NCBI RefSeq assembly: GCF_902705885.1
Contig: NZ_CACSIP010000016.1
Location: 46,839 to 110,838, forward strand
DNA length: 64,000 nt
Direction: 5' to 3'
Source: Mycolicibacterium austroafricanum
GTDB taxonomy: Bacteria; Actinomycetota; Actinomycetes; Mycobacteriales; Mycobacteriaceae
Program-made: the position numbers and the translations under genes
Notes under the pieces: generated by a model
The model's input: only the letters and a program-made list of their open reading frames with translations
Databases searched by the model: none
What the model was told of the DNA's origin: nothing
Part shown: piece by piece, positions 17,381 to 26,630 of the stretch
Numbering within the stretch: the stretch's first letter is position 1
Layout: every line of letters begins with the position of its first letter

Positions 17381-17653
17381 GTGTATCCGGTGACGACTGC
17401 AGAACAACCGTGGACCGCGCCGTGCACGCGCGACCCCGACCGTTGGATGAACACTCCCGATGACGGCGCCAAGGCCCTCTGCCGGGCATGTCCCCGACGC
17501 TGGCAGTGCGCCAAAGAGGCCTGCGTGACGCCGGGAGCGGAAGGCTTGTGGGCCGGCATCGTGCTGCCCGAGAGTGGCCGCAACCGCCAGTTCGCCCTCC
17601 GGCAACTGCGCTCCCTTGCCGAGCGCAATGGGTTTTCGGTGCGCAGAGGGTGA
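17381..17653 (+). CDS. whiB6: WhiB family iron-sulfur regulator, WhiB6-like
   Basis: This 90-residue WhiB protein has four cluster cysteines (APC, then LCRACPRRWQC with CxxCxxxxxC spacing) that would hold a 4Fe-4S cluster sensitive to O2/NO. The stretch AEGLWAGIVLPESGR followed by QLRSLAERNG is characteristic of WhiB6, which in M. tuberculosis tunes ESX-1 expression with SigA. The start is GTG behind GGGAGGGAGG; M. tuberculosis WhiB6 has a longer N-terminus. No ESX genes are in this window. Confidence 0.8.
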   Translation: MYPVTTAEQPWTAPCTRDPDRWMNTPDDGAKALCRACPRRWQCAKEACVTPGAEGLWAGIVLPESGRNRQFALRQLRSLAERNGFSVRRG

Positions 17654-17688
17654 GCGCAGACACCTGCACGGGTGAAACATGCGCTGCG

Positions 17689-17713
17689 GGTTTCGCCGGC
17701 GTACGCGTGGGTA
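17689..17713 (+). promoter_or_regulatory. SigF-type promoter
   Basis: GGTTT (17689-17693), a 15-base spacer and GGGTA (17709-17713) match the mycobacterial SigF consensus GGTTT-N(14-17)-GGGTA. It stands 40 bp upstream of the small membrane protein's ATG. Transcription should start near 17720. Confidence 0.7.
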
Positions 17714-17752
17714 ACAACGATGCATCAGCCCGGTACGCGACGAGGAGAACCC

Positions 17753-17995
17753 ATGGCCGAGATGGCCGAGAGCCGCTACAGCTCCGATGATCCCTTCAAT
17801 GAGACCGTCGCCACGACGGGCCTGTTCCTGCTGGTCACCGCCATCATCGCGGTGGCGTTCGGACTCGCCAGCTGGGGGATGTCCGAAACCCTGATCGCCG
17901 TTCTCGCCGGTTTCGTCGCGGTACTGAGCTTCACCGCCAGCATCATGTGCTTCAAGGCCCAGGCCACCGAGCTTCCAGCCGACGCACCTGCCTGA
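17753..17995 (+). CDS. Small two-helix membrane protein, probably SigF-dependent
   Basis: This 80-residue protein has an acidic N-terminus (AESRYSSDDPFNE) and two hydrophobic helices, about 20-40 and 45-66. The ATG follows CGAGGAGAA. I do not recognise a named family. An upstream SigF-type promoter places it in the stationary-phase/envelope-stress regulon. Function is unknown. Confidence 0.75.
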   Translation: MAEMAESRYSSDDPFNETVATTGLFLLVTAIIAVAFGLASWGMSETLIAVLAGFVAVLSFTASIMCFKAQATELPADAPA

Positions 17996-18031
17996 CCACC
18001 GCGCAGGCAGTCGACGGCTGACGTAGTGGAG

Positions 18032-18116
18032 TGCGGGCGGTGGGACTCGAACCCACACGTTCTTTCGAACACGGGCACCTAAAGCCCGCGCGTATCGCCA
18101 ATTTCGCCACGCCCGC
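18032..18116 (-). tRNA. tRNA-Leu (anticodon TAG)
   Basis: On the minus strand a type II tRNA of 85 nt can be folded. The acceptor stem GCGGGCG pairs with CGCCCGC, the anticodon loop is TTTAGGT (anticodon TAG, leucine CUN codons), and there is a long variable arm and the T-arm GTGGGTTCGAGTCCCAC. CCA is not encoded. No integrase or att duplication is seen next to it. Confidence 0.93.
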
Positions 18117-18149
18117 GGCGCCTCGATCGTAGCGCGGTACCGTTTAGAC

Positions 18150-18551
18150 GTGTCCACTACACGGCGTAGGAGGCCGGCGCTCATCCTTCTGGTGACCGCC
18201 GCCGCCGGCGGTTGCCTGGCTTTGGCCTGGTGGCAGTGGACCCGCTTCGAATCGACCTCCGGCAACTTCCAGAACCTCGGGTACGCACTACAGTGGCCGC
18301 TGTTCGCCGGGTTCTGCGTGTATGCCTATTTCAAGTTCGTCCGCTACGAGCAGGCCCCTCCCGAACCCCCCTCGCAGCAGACAGAGATCCCCGCCGGACT
18401 GCTGCCCGAAAGGCCGGCGCCGGCCAGCCACACCGACGGTGACCCCACTTTGCGTGAGTACAACGCCTACCTGGCCGAGCTGGCCAAGACCGAGAAGAGT
18501 GTCACCACGAACGGTGTCACCGAAGACGACCCGAGACTGACTTCAGACTGA
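18150..18551 (+). CDS. lprD: LprD-like conserved mycobacterial membrane protein
   Basis: This 133-residue protein corresponds to M. tuberculosis Rv1343c. It has a basic N-terminus (TTRRRRP), a first membrane segment ending in AAAGGCLALAWW (Cys22 in a lipobox-like place), a second hydrophobic segment (LQWPLFAGFCVYAYFKF), then a hydrophilic Pro/Glu-rich tail. Although named a lipoprotein in M. tuberculosis, the rest looks like a two-helix membrane protein. It lies 13 bp upstream of the DUF3817 gene, the usual pair. Confidence 0.8.
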   Translation: MSTTRRRRPALILLVTAAAGGCLALAWWQWTRFESTSGNFQNLGYALQWPLFAGFCVYAYFKFVRYEQAPPEPPSQQTEIPAGLLPERPAPASHTDGDPTLREYNAYLAELAKTEKSVTTNGVTEDDPRLTSD

Positions 18552-18564
18552 CAGGAACCGGTAC

Positions 18565-18909
18565 GTGACCGCACCCGAATCCCCCGCACCCATCACCCCC
18601 GTGGAGACCATCCGCAAGGCGTTGCTCGGCTACCGGGTGCTGGCCTGGGCGACAGGCATCTGGCTGATCGCGCTGTGCTACGAGATGGTGATGAAGTACG
18701 CCTTCAACGATGATTCGCTGGGCTGGATCGCGGTCGTGCACGGCTGGGTCTACTTCGTCTACCTGCTGTTCACCGCCAATCTCGCGGTGAAGGTCCGCTG
18801 GCCGATCGCCAAGACCGTCGGCGTGCTGCTCGCCGGCACCGTCCCGTTGGTCGGCATCATCGTCGAGCACTTCCAGACCCAGAACATCAAGGCGCAGTTC
18901 GGCATCTGA
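18565..18909 (+). CDS. DUF3817 integral membrane protein
   Basis: This 114-residue protein corresponds to Rv1342c. It has about three to four membrane helices, the motif HGWVYFVYLLFTANLAVKVRWP, and a C-terminal GTVPLVGIIVEHF. DUF3817 proteins have no established function. It starts with GTG 13 bases after the LprD-like stop. A second DUF3817 protein is encoded at 43.6 kb. Confidence 0.85.
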   Translation: MTAPESPAPITPVETIRKALLGYRVLAWATGIWLIALCYEMVMKYAFNDDSLGWIAVVHGWVYFVYLLFTANLAVKVRWPIAKTVGVLLAGTVPLVGIIVEHFQTQNIKAQFGI

Positions 18910-18928
18910 GCTCACTAGAATCGATGCG

Positions 18929-20203
18929 GTGACAGCCAGCACCGGGGTGCGCTGCAGCGCTGCCCCGGAGGGTGGCCACAGCTCACACTCGTCCCGAATT
19001 CCCGCTCTGACCGGCCTGCGCGCCGTCGCCGCGCTTCTCGTCGTCGGCACGCACGCGGCGTTCGCGACCGGCTACCTCACCCACGGCTATCTCGGCGGCA
19101 TCTACGCACGCCTGGAGATCGGCGTCGCGATCTTCTTCGTGCTGTCCGGATTCCTGTTGTTCCGCCCCTGGGTGCGCGCGGCTGCCCGGGGCGGTCCGCC
19201 GCCGTCCCTGACGCGATACGGCAGGCACCGGGTGCGCCGTGTGGTCCCGGCGTACGTGCTGACCGTGATCGCGACCTACGAGATCTACACCGTCTTCGCC
19301 CCCGGCCCGAACCCCGGCCAGACCTGGCACGGATTGCTCCGCCACCTGACGTTCACCCAGATCTACACCGACGACTATCTGACGACGATGCTGCACCCGG
19401 GGTTGTCACAGATGTGGAGCATGGCGGTCGAAGTCGCCTTCTACGCCACGCTTCCCGCGCTGGCATTTCTACTGCTGCGGGTGCTGTGCCGCGGGCAGTG
19501 GCGACCGGCACTGGTGCTGACCGGGCTCGCCGCGCTCGCCGCCGTCACGCCGGCCTGGCTCGCGGTCGTCGTCACCACCGATGTGCTGCCGAACTCTGCG
19601 GGCATGTGGCTTCCCGCGCACATCGCCTGGTTCGCCGGCGGCATGACCCTGGCGGTGCTGCAGGCCATCGGCACGCGATGCCGGGCAGGGGTCGCGGTCG
19701 CCGTGGCGGTGGTGCTGTACCTGGTGGTGTCGACACCGATCGGCGGTGCCCTGCCCGGACCGGATCCGGCGTGGGCACCGGTGGCGAAGTCGCTGCTGTA
19801 CACGGTGATCGCCACGTCGGCCGTCGCACCGCTGGCGCTGGGTTCCCCCGGCTGGTATTCGCGACTGCTGGCCAGCAGGCCGATGGTCTGGCTCGGTGAG
19901 ATCTCCTACGAGATCTTCCTGCTGCACGTCGTGGCAATGGCGCTGGTGATGCACCTCGTCCTGGGCTGGCCGCTGTTCACCGGGTCGATGCCCGGGCTGA
20001 TCGCGGCGACCCTGGCGCTGACGGTCCCGGCGGCATGGCTCCTACACCGTGTGACCAGACCTCAACGCTCCCCGACCAGGGCTCGCAGCGCCGGCACCAA
20101 CGCCGCCAGTGCGCGACCACGGTGCGAGACCGAGTCCTTGTCCTCCGGGTTGAGCTCGGCCGCCGTCATCGGCGACCCCGCGGGTAGAAAAACCGGGTCG
20201 TAA
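18929..20203 (+). CDS. Acyltransferase 3 family membrane protein
   Basis: This 424-residue protein has about ten membrane helices and typical acyltransferase_3 motifs: ALTGLRAVAALLVVGTHA with the catalytic-type His, GVAIFFVLSGFLLFRPW, and RRVVPAYV. These enzymes acylate surface glycans or lipids using acyl groups at the membrane. The last 50 residues (after LLHRVTRPQ) are hydrophilic and are encoded antisense to the end of rdgB, a 142-bp tail-to-tail overlap. The GTG start is 19 bp after the DUF3817 stop, so it likely joins that operon. It is not in the M. tuberculosis block as I remember it. Confidence 0.87.
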   Translation: MTASTGVRCSAAPEGGHSSHSSRIPALTGLRAVAALLVVGTHAAFATGYLTHGYLGGIYARLEIGVAIFFVLSGFLLFRPWVRAAARGGPPPSLTRYGRHRVRRVVPAYVLTVIATYEIYTVFAPGPNPGQTWHGLLRHLTFTQIYTDDYLTTMLHPGLSQMWSMAVEVAFYATLPALAFLLLRVLCRGQWRPALVLTGLAALAAVTPAWLAVVVTTDVLPNSAGMWLPAHIAWFAGGMTLAVLQAIGTRCRAGVAVAVAVVLYLVVSTPIGGALPGPDPAWAPVAKSLLYTVIATSAVAPLALGSPGWYSRLLASRPMVWLGEISYEIFLLHVVAMALVMHLVLGWPLFTGSMPGLIAATLALTVPAAWLLHRVTRPQRSPTRARSAGTNAASARPRCETESLSSGLSSAAVIGDPAGRKTGS

Positions 20204-20679
20204 CCGAACCCGCCGTGGCCTCGGGGCTCCCGCGCGATGCTTCCCGCCCATTCTCCGCGGACCACCGAGCTGTCGGAATCCCCGGGTCCGAACACCACCG
20301 CGCACGCCGACACGAAGGCCGCGCCGCGGCGCTCGTCGGGAACATCACGTAGCTGACCCAGCAACAGAGCCGTGTTCGCGGCATCGTCGCCGTGCCGACC
20401 CGACCAACGGGCGCTGAGCACACCGGGCATCCCGTTGAGCGCATCGACCACCAGCCCGGAATCGTCGGCAACGGTGGGCAGCCCGGTGGCCGCAAAGCCG
20501 TCGCGCGCCTTGGCCAGCGCATTCTCCTCGAAGGTGGCTCCCGTTTCGGGCGCCTCGTCGAACGCCGGCACATCGTCGAGTGACAGCAGTGTCAGCCCGG
20601 ACACTCCCGCGCCGGCCAGCACCCGGCGCAATTCGGCCAATTTCTTGGGGTTCCGACTGGCCACCAGTAGCCGGGACAT
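20062..20679 (-). CDS. rdgB: RdgB/HAM1 non-canonical purine NTP pyrophosphatase
   Basis: This 205-residue enzyme hydrolyses dITP, ITP and XTP to monophosphates, cleaning the nucleotide pool. Signatures are the N-terminal VASRNPKKLAEL, ATFEENALAKA, the DDSGLVVDALNGMPGVLSARW block, GGFGYDPVFLP and the terminal SHRGRAL. It corresponds to Rv1341 and lies six bases after RNase PH, last gene of the clpS-to-rdgB operon. Its 3' end overlaps the convergent acyltransferase. Confidence 0.95.
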   Translation of the reverse strand: MSRLLVASRNPKKLAELRRVLAGAGVSGLTLLSLDDVPAFDEAPETGATFEENALAKARDGFAATGLPTVADDSGLVVDALNGMPGVLSARWSGRHGDDAANTALLLGQLRDVPDERRGAAFVSACAVVFGPGDSDSSVVRGEWAGSIAREPRGHGGFGYDPVFLPAGSPMTAAELNPEDKDSVSHRGRALAALVPALRALVGER

Positions 20680-20684
20680 CTGCG

Positions 20685-21467
20685 TCAGCTTCCGAACGCC
20701 TTCTTCGTGGACTCTGCCGACTCCGGCAGCACACCCGGATACGGCAGCTCCAACGCCTGCCGCTGAACGTCGAACAGTTGATCGCAGGCGACCATCGCCA
20801 CGTCGAGCATCTTGTCCAGCGTCGACCTCGGGAACGTCGCGCCTTCTCCGGTGCCCTGGATCTCGACCAGCGTGCCGGTGTCGGTGGCCACGACGTTCAT
20901 GTCGACCTCGGCGCGGGAGTCCTCGGTGTAGGGCAGATCCACCCGGATGCGGCCGTCGACGACGCCGACGCTGACCGCGGCGATAGCGCAGGACAACGGC
21001 CGCGGGTCCGACAGCCTGCCCGCAGCGGACAGGTAGGTCACGGCGTCGGCCAGCGCCACGTAGGCACCGGTGATGGCCGCCGTGCGGGTTCCGCCGTCCG
21101 CCTGCAGCACGTCGCAGTCGATCGCGATGGTGTTCTCACCCAACGCGGCCAGATCGATACAGGCGCGCAGTGACCGGCCGACCAACCGGCTGATCTCCTG
21201 GGTCCGGCCGCCCACCCGGCCTTTGACCGACTCGCGGTCCGAGCGATCGTGCGTGGCGGCGGGCAGCATCGCGTATTCCGCCGTCAGCCAGCCCTGACCT
21301 GAACCCTTCCGCCAGCGGGGCACACCCTCGGTGACACTGGCAGTACACATCACCCGGGTCTGACCGAATTCCACCAGCACCGATCCCGCCGGGTGAGAGG
21401 TGAAGCCGCGGGTGATGGTGACCGGGCGCAGTTCGTCGTCGAGCCGGCCGTCTTCTCGTCTGGACAC
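20685..21467 (-). CDS. rph: Ribonuclease PH
   Basis: This 260-residue phosphorolytic 3'-5' exoribonuclease trims tRNA 3' ends. It begins with R-rich [17 protein letters not shown] and has [51 protein letters not shown] and [11 protein letters not shown], all family hallmarks. It corresponds to Rv1340 and is followed six bases later by rdgB, a widespread pairing. It starts with GTG. Confidence 0.96.
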   Translation of the reverse strand: MSRREDGRLDDELRPVTITRGFTSHPAGSVLVEFGQTRVMCTASVTEGVPRWRKGSGQGWLTAEYAMLPAATHDRSDRESVKGRVGGRTQEISRLVGRSLRACIDLAALGENTIAIDCDVLQADGGTRTAAITGAYVALADAVTYLSAAGRLSDPRPLSCAIAAVSVGVVDGRIRVDLPYTEDSRAEVDMNVVATDTGTLVEIQGTGEGATFPRSTLDKMLDVAMVACDQLFDVQRQALELPYPGVLPESAESTKKAFGS

Positions 21468-21511
21468 GGGCCAACCTTATCCGGTCACCCGACCCACGCC
21501 GGGGCCGCGGT

Positions 21512-22285
21512 TCAGGAGCGGGTGACCTCAAAAGACTCGTTGCACACCACGGCATGCACCGGACCGTCGAACTCCGCTTTCGCCTCGCTGATGACGTCCT
21601 CGCGGGACGTCCACGGCGGGATGTGGGTGAGGAGCAACTCGGAGACGCCCGCCCGCGTGGCGGCCCGTCCGGCCTCGGTGCCCGACAGGTGCAGCCTGGG
21701 CGGGCGTGACGGCGAATGAGTCCAGGACGCCTCGCAGAGGAAGACGTCGGCGCCGCGAGCCAGATCGATCAGGGCATCGCAGTAACCGGTGTCGCCGCTG
21801 TAGACGATCGTGGCCCCGGACGGATCGGAGATGCGCATGCCGTAGGACTCGGTGGGATGGCACACCAGTCGGGGCACCACCGTCAGCGACCCGATCTGCA
21901 CGGGTTGGTTGTCCACCCAGTGACGGATGTCGAAGATGTCGGTGAAGTCGTCGATCTCGCCGCCCTCCGGCGAGGATGCCGCGCCCAGCCGCGCCCAGGT
22001 GTTGGCGGGCCCGTACACGATGCCCCGCTCGGGCGCCGGCGACGGGTGGTAGCGCCGCCAGACGAAAAGCCCCGGCAGATCCAGGCAGTGATCGGCGTGC
22101 AGATGCGAGAGCAGCACGTGCACGGAGTTGGGGTCGGCGTGGCGCTGCAGCGCGCCCAGCACCCCCCCGCCGAAGTCGAGAACCAGCGGCGGTGTGTCGG
22201 GCGCCGTTACCAGATATCCCGAGGCGGGCGAATCAGGGCCGACCACACTGCCGGAACAACCCAGTACGGTGACTCGCACGCCCAC
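21512..22285 (-). CDS. Metallo-beta-lactamase-fold cAMP phosphodiesterase (Rv1339 homologue)
   Basis: This roughly 257-residue MBL-fold protein has the metal motif LSHLHADHCLDLPGLF, YSGDTGYCDALI and the terminal LLTHIPPWTSREDVI. It matches Rv1339 closely; that protein has been described as an atypical class II cAMP phosphodiesterase. Two cyclases in this window make a cAMP-degrading partner meaningful. The start is GTG at 22285 or 22279; longer frames are not supported. It sits between murI and rph in the operon. Confidence 0.9.
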   Translation of the reverse strand: MGVRVTVLGCSGSVVGPDSPASGYLVTAPDTPPLVLDFGGGVLGALQRHADPNSVHVLLSHLHADHCLDLPGLFVWRRYHPSPAPERGIVYGPANTWARLGAASSPEGGEIDDFTDIFDIRHWVDNQPVQIGSLTVVPRLVCHPTESYGMRISDPSGATIVYSGDTGYCDALIDLARGADVFLCEASWTHSPSRPPRLHLSGTEAGRAATRAGVSELLLTHIPPWTSREDVISEAKAEFDGPVHAVVCNESFEVTRS

Positions 22286-22343
22286 TAGCTTGCCATGCCC
22301 ACGATCTGCATGGCGAAAACATCGCCGCTTTCGGCGATGAACG

Positions 22344-23177
22344 TCATGTTCGCGCGCCGAGGTGACGTTCGACCGGCCTGACCCCGTCCAGCGACGGCCC
22401 CAGAAATCGTGCTGCCAGCGCGGTGAAAGCCTCGGGATCACCGGTCGCTTCGAAAAGTCGCAGTGGCCGGGGAGCCGTCGGCTCGGGATGGGGTTTGAGC
22501 AAGTCGTTCTCGGTGAGCACACGCAGCAGATCCTTTGCTGTCTCCTCGGCGCTCGAGACCAGGGTGACGTTGTCACCCATCACCAATTGGATCAGACCCG
22601 ACAGCATCGGATAGTGGGTGCAGCCGAGCACCAGCGTGTCCACCTCGGCGCGTTGCAACGGCTCCAGATAGCCCTCCGCCAGTCCCAGCACCTGTCGGCC
22701 GCTGGTCACCCCGCGTTCGACGAAGTCGACGAAACGGGGACAGGCCACCCCGAAGATCTCGATGTCGCGGGCCGCAGCGAACGCGTCCTGGTAGGTACCC
22801 GAGGCGATGGTGGCAGCCGTGCCGATCACCCCGACGCGCCCGTTGCGGGTGGAACGCACGGCGCGGCGCACCGCGGGCAGGATCACCTCGACGACGGGCA
22901 CCGGCGCGTACCGCTCGCGGGCGTCGCGCAGGCATGCCGAGGATGCCGTGTTGCAGGCGATCACCAGCGCCTTGACGCCCCGCCCGGCGAGGTGGTCACC
23001 GATGGCCAGGGCATGGGACCGGATCTCCGGGACGGTGAGCGGGCCGTAGGGCCCGTTGCCGGTGTCACCGATGTAGATGACGTCTTCGTCCGGCAGTTGA
23101 TCGATGACGGCCCGGGCGACGGTCAGCCCCCCGACACCGGAATCGAAGATCCCGATCGGGGCCTGCGGTGAGGTCAT
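22344..23177 (-). CDS. murI: Glutamate racemase
   Basis: This 277-residue enzyme makes D-glutamate for peptidoglycan. It opens with [18 protein letters not shown]. The two catalytic cysteines are in VIACNTASS and [11 protein letters not shown], and [11 protein letters not shown] is a further family motif. The ATG overlaps the rhomboid stop (ATGA at 23174-23177), so the longer open frame through the rhomboid gene is rejected. It corresponds to Rv1338. Confidence 0.96.
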   Translation of the reverse strand: MTSPQAPIGIFDSGVGGLTVARAVIDQLPDEDVIYIGDTGNGPYGPLTVPEIRSHALAIGDHLAGRGVKALVIACNTASSACLRDARERYAPVPVVEVILPAVRRAVRSTRNGRVGVIGTAATIASGTYQDAFAAARDIEIFGVACPRFVDFVERGVTSGRQVLGLAEGYLEPLQRAEVDTLVLGCTHYPMLSGLIQLVMGDNVTLVSSAEETAKDLLRVLTENDLLKPHPEPTAPRPLRLFEATGDPEAFTALAARFLGPSLDGVRPVERHLGART

Positions 23178-23860
23178 GTGTTCAGCTGCGGCGGCCGCAC
23201 CGGACGCCGCAGCGCGCGCGTCTTGCGTTCCGGCCCGGACAGCAGATAGGCGGCGAGCAGCCCGGCCAGGGCCCCGCACAGATGACCCTGCCACGAGACA
23301 CCGAACGTCCCTGGGAGGACGCCGAGCAGGATGCTGCCGTAGATGAACAGCACCACCACGCCGATGACGATCTCCCAGATGTTGCGGGTGAAGAAGCCGA
23401 AAACGATCAGGAAGGCCAGCCAACCGAAGATCAGGCCCGAGGCGCCGATGTGATTGGTCTCGATCACCACGCCGTTGTAGGCCGGCGCGCCGACATTGCC
23501 GATCAGCCAGGTGCCCAGCCCACCGACGATCCAGATGATCGCGGTCGCGTAGAGGAACCGGGACAGCCCGGCCAGCGTCACCAGGAACCCGAGTACAAGC
23601 GCCGGGCCGGTGTTGGCGATCAGGTGCTCCCAATTGGCGTGTAACAGCGGCGCCGTCAGGATGCCGGTCAGACCGTCGGTCTCCAGCGGGCGAATGCCGT
23701 TGTTGTCGAGTTGGTGGCCGGTCAACGCGTCGAAAAGTTCGATCAGCCAGAGCAGTAACACGAACGAGACGATGGTGACGACCCCGACGACCCACGTCGG
23801 GCGCTTCTTCGGCTGCGCAGGCGGTCCGGCCATGCCCGGATAGCCGCCTGACAGACTCAT
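23174..23860 (-). CDS. Rhomboid family intramembrane serine protease
   Basis: This 228-residue protein has six membrane helices. The catalytic dyad is visible as GASG ([11 protein letters not shown], Ser in helix 4) and His in [16 protein letters not shown] (helix 6), with the usual [10 protein letters not shown] in helix 2. The N-terminus is cytoplasmic and Pro/Gly-rich. It corresponds to Rv1337. It is translationally coupled to murI downstream and follows cysM by 10 bp. Substrates are unknown. Confidence 0.92.
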   Translation of the reverse strand: MSLSGGYPGMAGPPAQPKKRPTWVVGVVTIVSFVLLLWLIELFDALTGHQLDNNGIRPLETDGLTGILTAPLLHANWEHLIANTGPALVLGFLVTLAGLSRFLYATAIIWIVGGLGTWLIGNVGAPAYNGVVIETNHIGASGLIFGWLAFLIVFGFFTRNIWEIVIGVVVLFIYGSILLGVLPGTFGVSWQGHLCGALAGLLAAYLLSGPERKTRALRRPVRPPQLNT

Positions 23861-23870
23861 CGGCGAACCC

Positions 23871-24854
<984 letters not shown>

Positions 24855-25139
24855 TCAGCCACCGGCGACGGCAGGCAGGATCGTGACCGAGTCCCCGTCG
24901 GAGATCGTGGTGTCCAGGCCGCCGGAGAACCGGACGTCCTCGTCGTTGACGTAGATGTTGACGAACCGGTGCAGCTTCTCGCCGTCGACGATGCGCTCGG
25001 TGATCCCCGAATAGTTCGCTTCCAGATCGCTGATCACCGCGGCCAGCGTGTCGCCGGAGGCGGTGACACGCTTCTCACCACCGGTGTGGGTGCGCAGGAT
25101 GGTCGGGATCGAGACGGTCACATTGGCTGAATCGGGCAC
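24855..25139 (-). CDS. cysO: CysO sulfur carrier protein
   Basis: This 94-residue ubiquitin-like (MoaD/ThiS-type) protein ends in AVAGG, the diglycine that is thiocarboxylated and loaded with cysteine by CysM. It matches Rv1335 through VTVSIPTILRTHTGG and FVNIYVNDEDVRFSGGL. The GTG start behind AGGAGAGAA gives a few more N-terminal residues than M. tuberculosis CysO. It sits between mec and cysM. Confidence 0.95.
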   Translation of the reverse strand: MPDSANVTVSIPTILRTHTGGEKRVTASGDTLAAVISDLEANYSGITERIVDGEKLHRFVNIYVNDEDVRFSGGLDTTISDGDSVTILPAVAGG

Positions 25140-25150
25140 GGGTTTCTCTC

Positions 25151-25582
25151 CTACTGGTACTGATCGACCTGGTACTGATCGACGATCTTGACGGGCTCTT
25201 CGGTGACGACGCCGTCCACGATGCGGTAGCTGCGCACCTCGTGCTCGTCGGGGTCTCGGGTGGACACCAGCACATAGTGGGCGTCGGGTTCTGAGGCATA
25301 AGAGATGTCGGTGCGGCTCGGATAGGCCTCGGTGGCGGTGTGCGAGTGATAGATCACCACGGGTACCTCGTCCGCATCCTCCATCCTGCGCCACACCTTG
25401 AGCTGCTCCCCGGAATCGAACCGGTAGAACGTCGGAGAACGCTCAGCGTTGAGCATCGCGATGAAGTTCTCAGGACGATCGGACCCCTCAGGGCCCGAGA
25501 TGACCCCACAGGCCTCGTCCGGATGGTCGGCACGGGCGTGGCTGACCATCGCGTCGACCAGGTCGGCACGGATCGTCAACAC
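25151..25582 (-). CDS. mec: Mec, CysO-cysteine peptidase (JAMM/MPN+ zinc protease)
   Basis: This 143-residue JAMM protease releases cysteine from the CysO-cysteine adduct. The zinc site reads Glu in DEACGVISG, then HSHTATEAYPSRTD (HxH-x7-S-x2-D). It corresponds to Rv1334. The C-terminus ends VDQYQVDQYQ because of a 15-bp tandem duplication just before the stop. Twelve bases separate it from cysO and ten from the upstream peptidase gene. Confidence 0.94.
   Translation of the reverse strand: MLTIRADLVDAMVSHARADHPDEACGVISGPEGSDRPENFIAMLNAERSPTFYRFDSGEQLKVWRRMEDADEVPVVIYHSHTATEAYPSRTDISYASEPDAHYVLVSTRDPDEHEVRSYRIVDGVVTEEPVKIVDQYQVDQYQ
25154..25183. repeat. 15-bp perfect tandem duplication in mec 3' end
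   Basis: CTGGTACTGATCGAC occurs twice back to back (25154-25168 and 25169-25183). It is in frame and doubles the C-terminal VDQYQ of Mec, leaving the catalytic core untouched. Confidence 0.95.
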
Positions 25583-25592
25583 TGCGCCTCCT

Positions 25593-26630
25593 TCACGAGC
25601 TTCCTCTCATCCCGAACGCTCCCGGCAACAGGGAACGGTAGGTGGGTATTCCGGCGACCGGCTCGGCGGCCAGCACTCCGAGGAGCACCGCGCGGGCCAG
25701 ACAGTCCGCGGCGGCCGCGCCGATCGCGGTGATCAGCGGCACTTCCGGGGACATCGACGCCGGGGTCGTCGGGTCCGGATTCACCTCTACCGCGCCGGTG
25801 GCCAGCGCGAACACCGTATCCCCGTCGAGGGGGGTGTGGCACGGCAGGATGGTGCGCGCCAGTCCGTCGTGCGCAGCGACCGCCACCCGGCGACAACCCG
25901 CCGGGCTGAGCGCGGCATCGGTGGCCACGACGGCGATGGTGGTGTTCAACGGGCTGAACTCGGCGCGCCGTTCGGCGTAGGCCGCCAACTCGTCGGCCGG
26001 TGGGACCACCAGCCCGAACTCCGCGATCTGATAGGCCAGCCACGGCAGGCCGGTGCCGCGGTCGACGACGTCGCCGGCGGCGTTGACGACCACGAGCGCA
26101 CCGACCGTCACCCCGGAGTCGAGTGTCACCGAGGCGGTGCCCACGCCGCCCTTGAGCACCCCGGCCCGCGCCCCGACGCCCGCGCCGACGGTGCCCACCG
26201 CGACCTCGGTGCCCGCCTGCTGCGCCGCGAGGTAGCCGAACTCCGCGGTGGGCCGGCAACCCCAGCCCCCGACCGGCAGATCGAAGACCACCGCGGCAGG
26301 AACGATCGGCACCACGCCACCGTCCATCGCCACGCCGCGGCCGCTCTCCTCGAGCCAGGTCATCACGCCGTCAGCCGCGGCGAGGCCGAAGGCACTGCCC
26401 CCGGTGAGCACCACAGCGTCGACATGGCGCACCGAGTTGCTCGGGTCCAGCAGGTCGGTCTCGCGCGTCCCGGGAGCTCCCCCGCGCCCGTCGACCGCGC
26501 CGACGGTCCCGGGAGGGGTCAGCACCACCGTCGTGCCGGTCGCCCAGCCGGAGCCGAGCTGTGCGTCGGAGTCGAGCCTGTGATGATGCCCGACGCGGAT
26601 ACCGCCGACATCGGTGATTGCGCCGACCAC
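25593..26630 (-). CDS. P1 family peptidase (DmpA/NylC-type N-terminal nucleophile hydrolase)
   Basis: This 345-residue protein corresponds to Rv1333. The family self-cleaves before a Thr/Ser nucleophile; the site here is FSPLNTTIAVVATDAAL (Asn-Thr, about residue 235). GGAPGTRETDLLDP and VLTGGSAFGLAAADGV are N-terminal hallmarks. Known relatives are aminopeptidases and 6-aminohexanoate-oligomer hydrolases. The GTG at 26630 overlaps the upstream stop (CTAGTGG) and matches the M. tuberculosis length; a longer frame inside the DUF2017 gene is rejected. Confidence 0.9.
   Translation of the reverse strand: MVGAITDVGGIRVGHHHRLDSDAQLGSGWATGTTVVLTPPGTVGAVDGRGGAPGTRETDLLDPSNSVRHVDAVVLTGGSAFGLAAADGVMTWLEESGRGVAMDGGVVPIVPAAVVFDLPVGGWGCRPTAEFGYLAAQQAGTEVAVGTVGAGVGARAGVLKGGVGTASVTLDSGVTVGALVVVNAAGDVVDRGTGLPWLAYQIAEFGLVVPPADELAAYAERRAEFSPLNTTIAVVATDAALSPAGCRRVAVAAHDGLARTILPCHTPLDGDTVFALATGAVEVNPDPTTPASMSPEVPLITAIGAAAADCLARAVLLGVLAAEPVAGIPTYRSLLPGAFGMRGSS

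Noticed and set aside
18032..18116. tRNA-Leu as an integration site for a genomic island
   Set aside because: No integrase, no duplicated tRNA 3' end and core genes continue right after it.
22344..23795. Long fused reading frame through murI and rhomboid
   Set aside because: The upstream half is the wrong frame of the rhomboid gene; MurI begins at the ATG overlapping the rhomboid stop.
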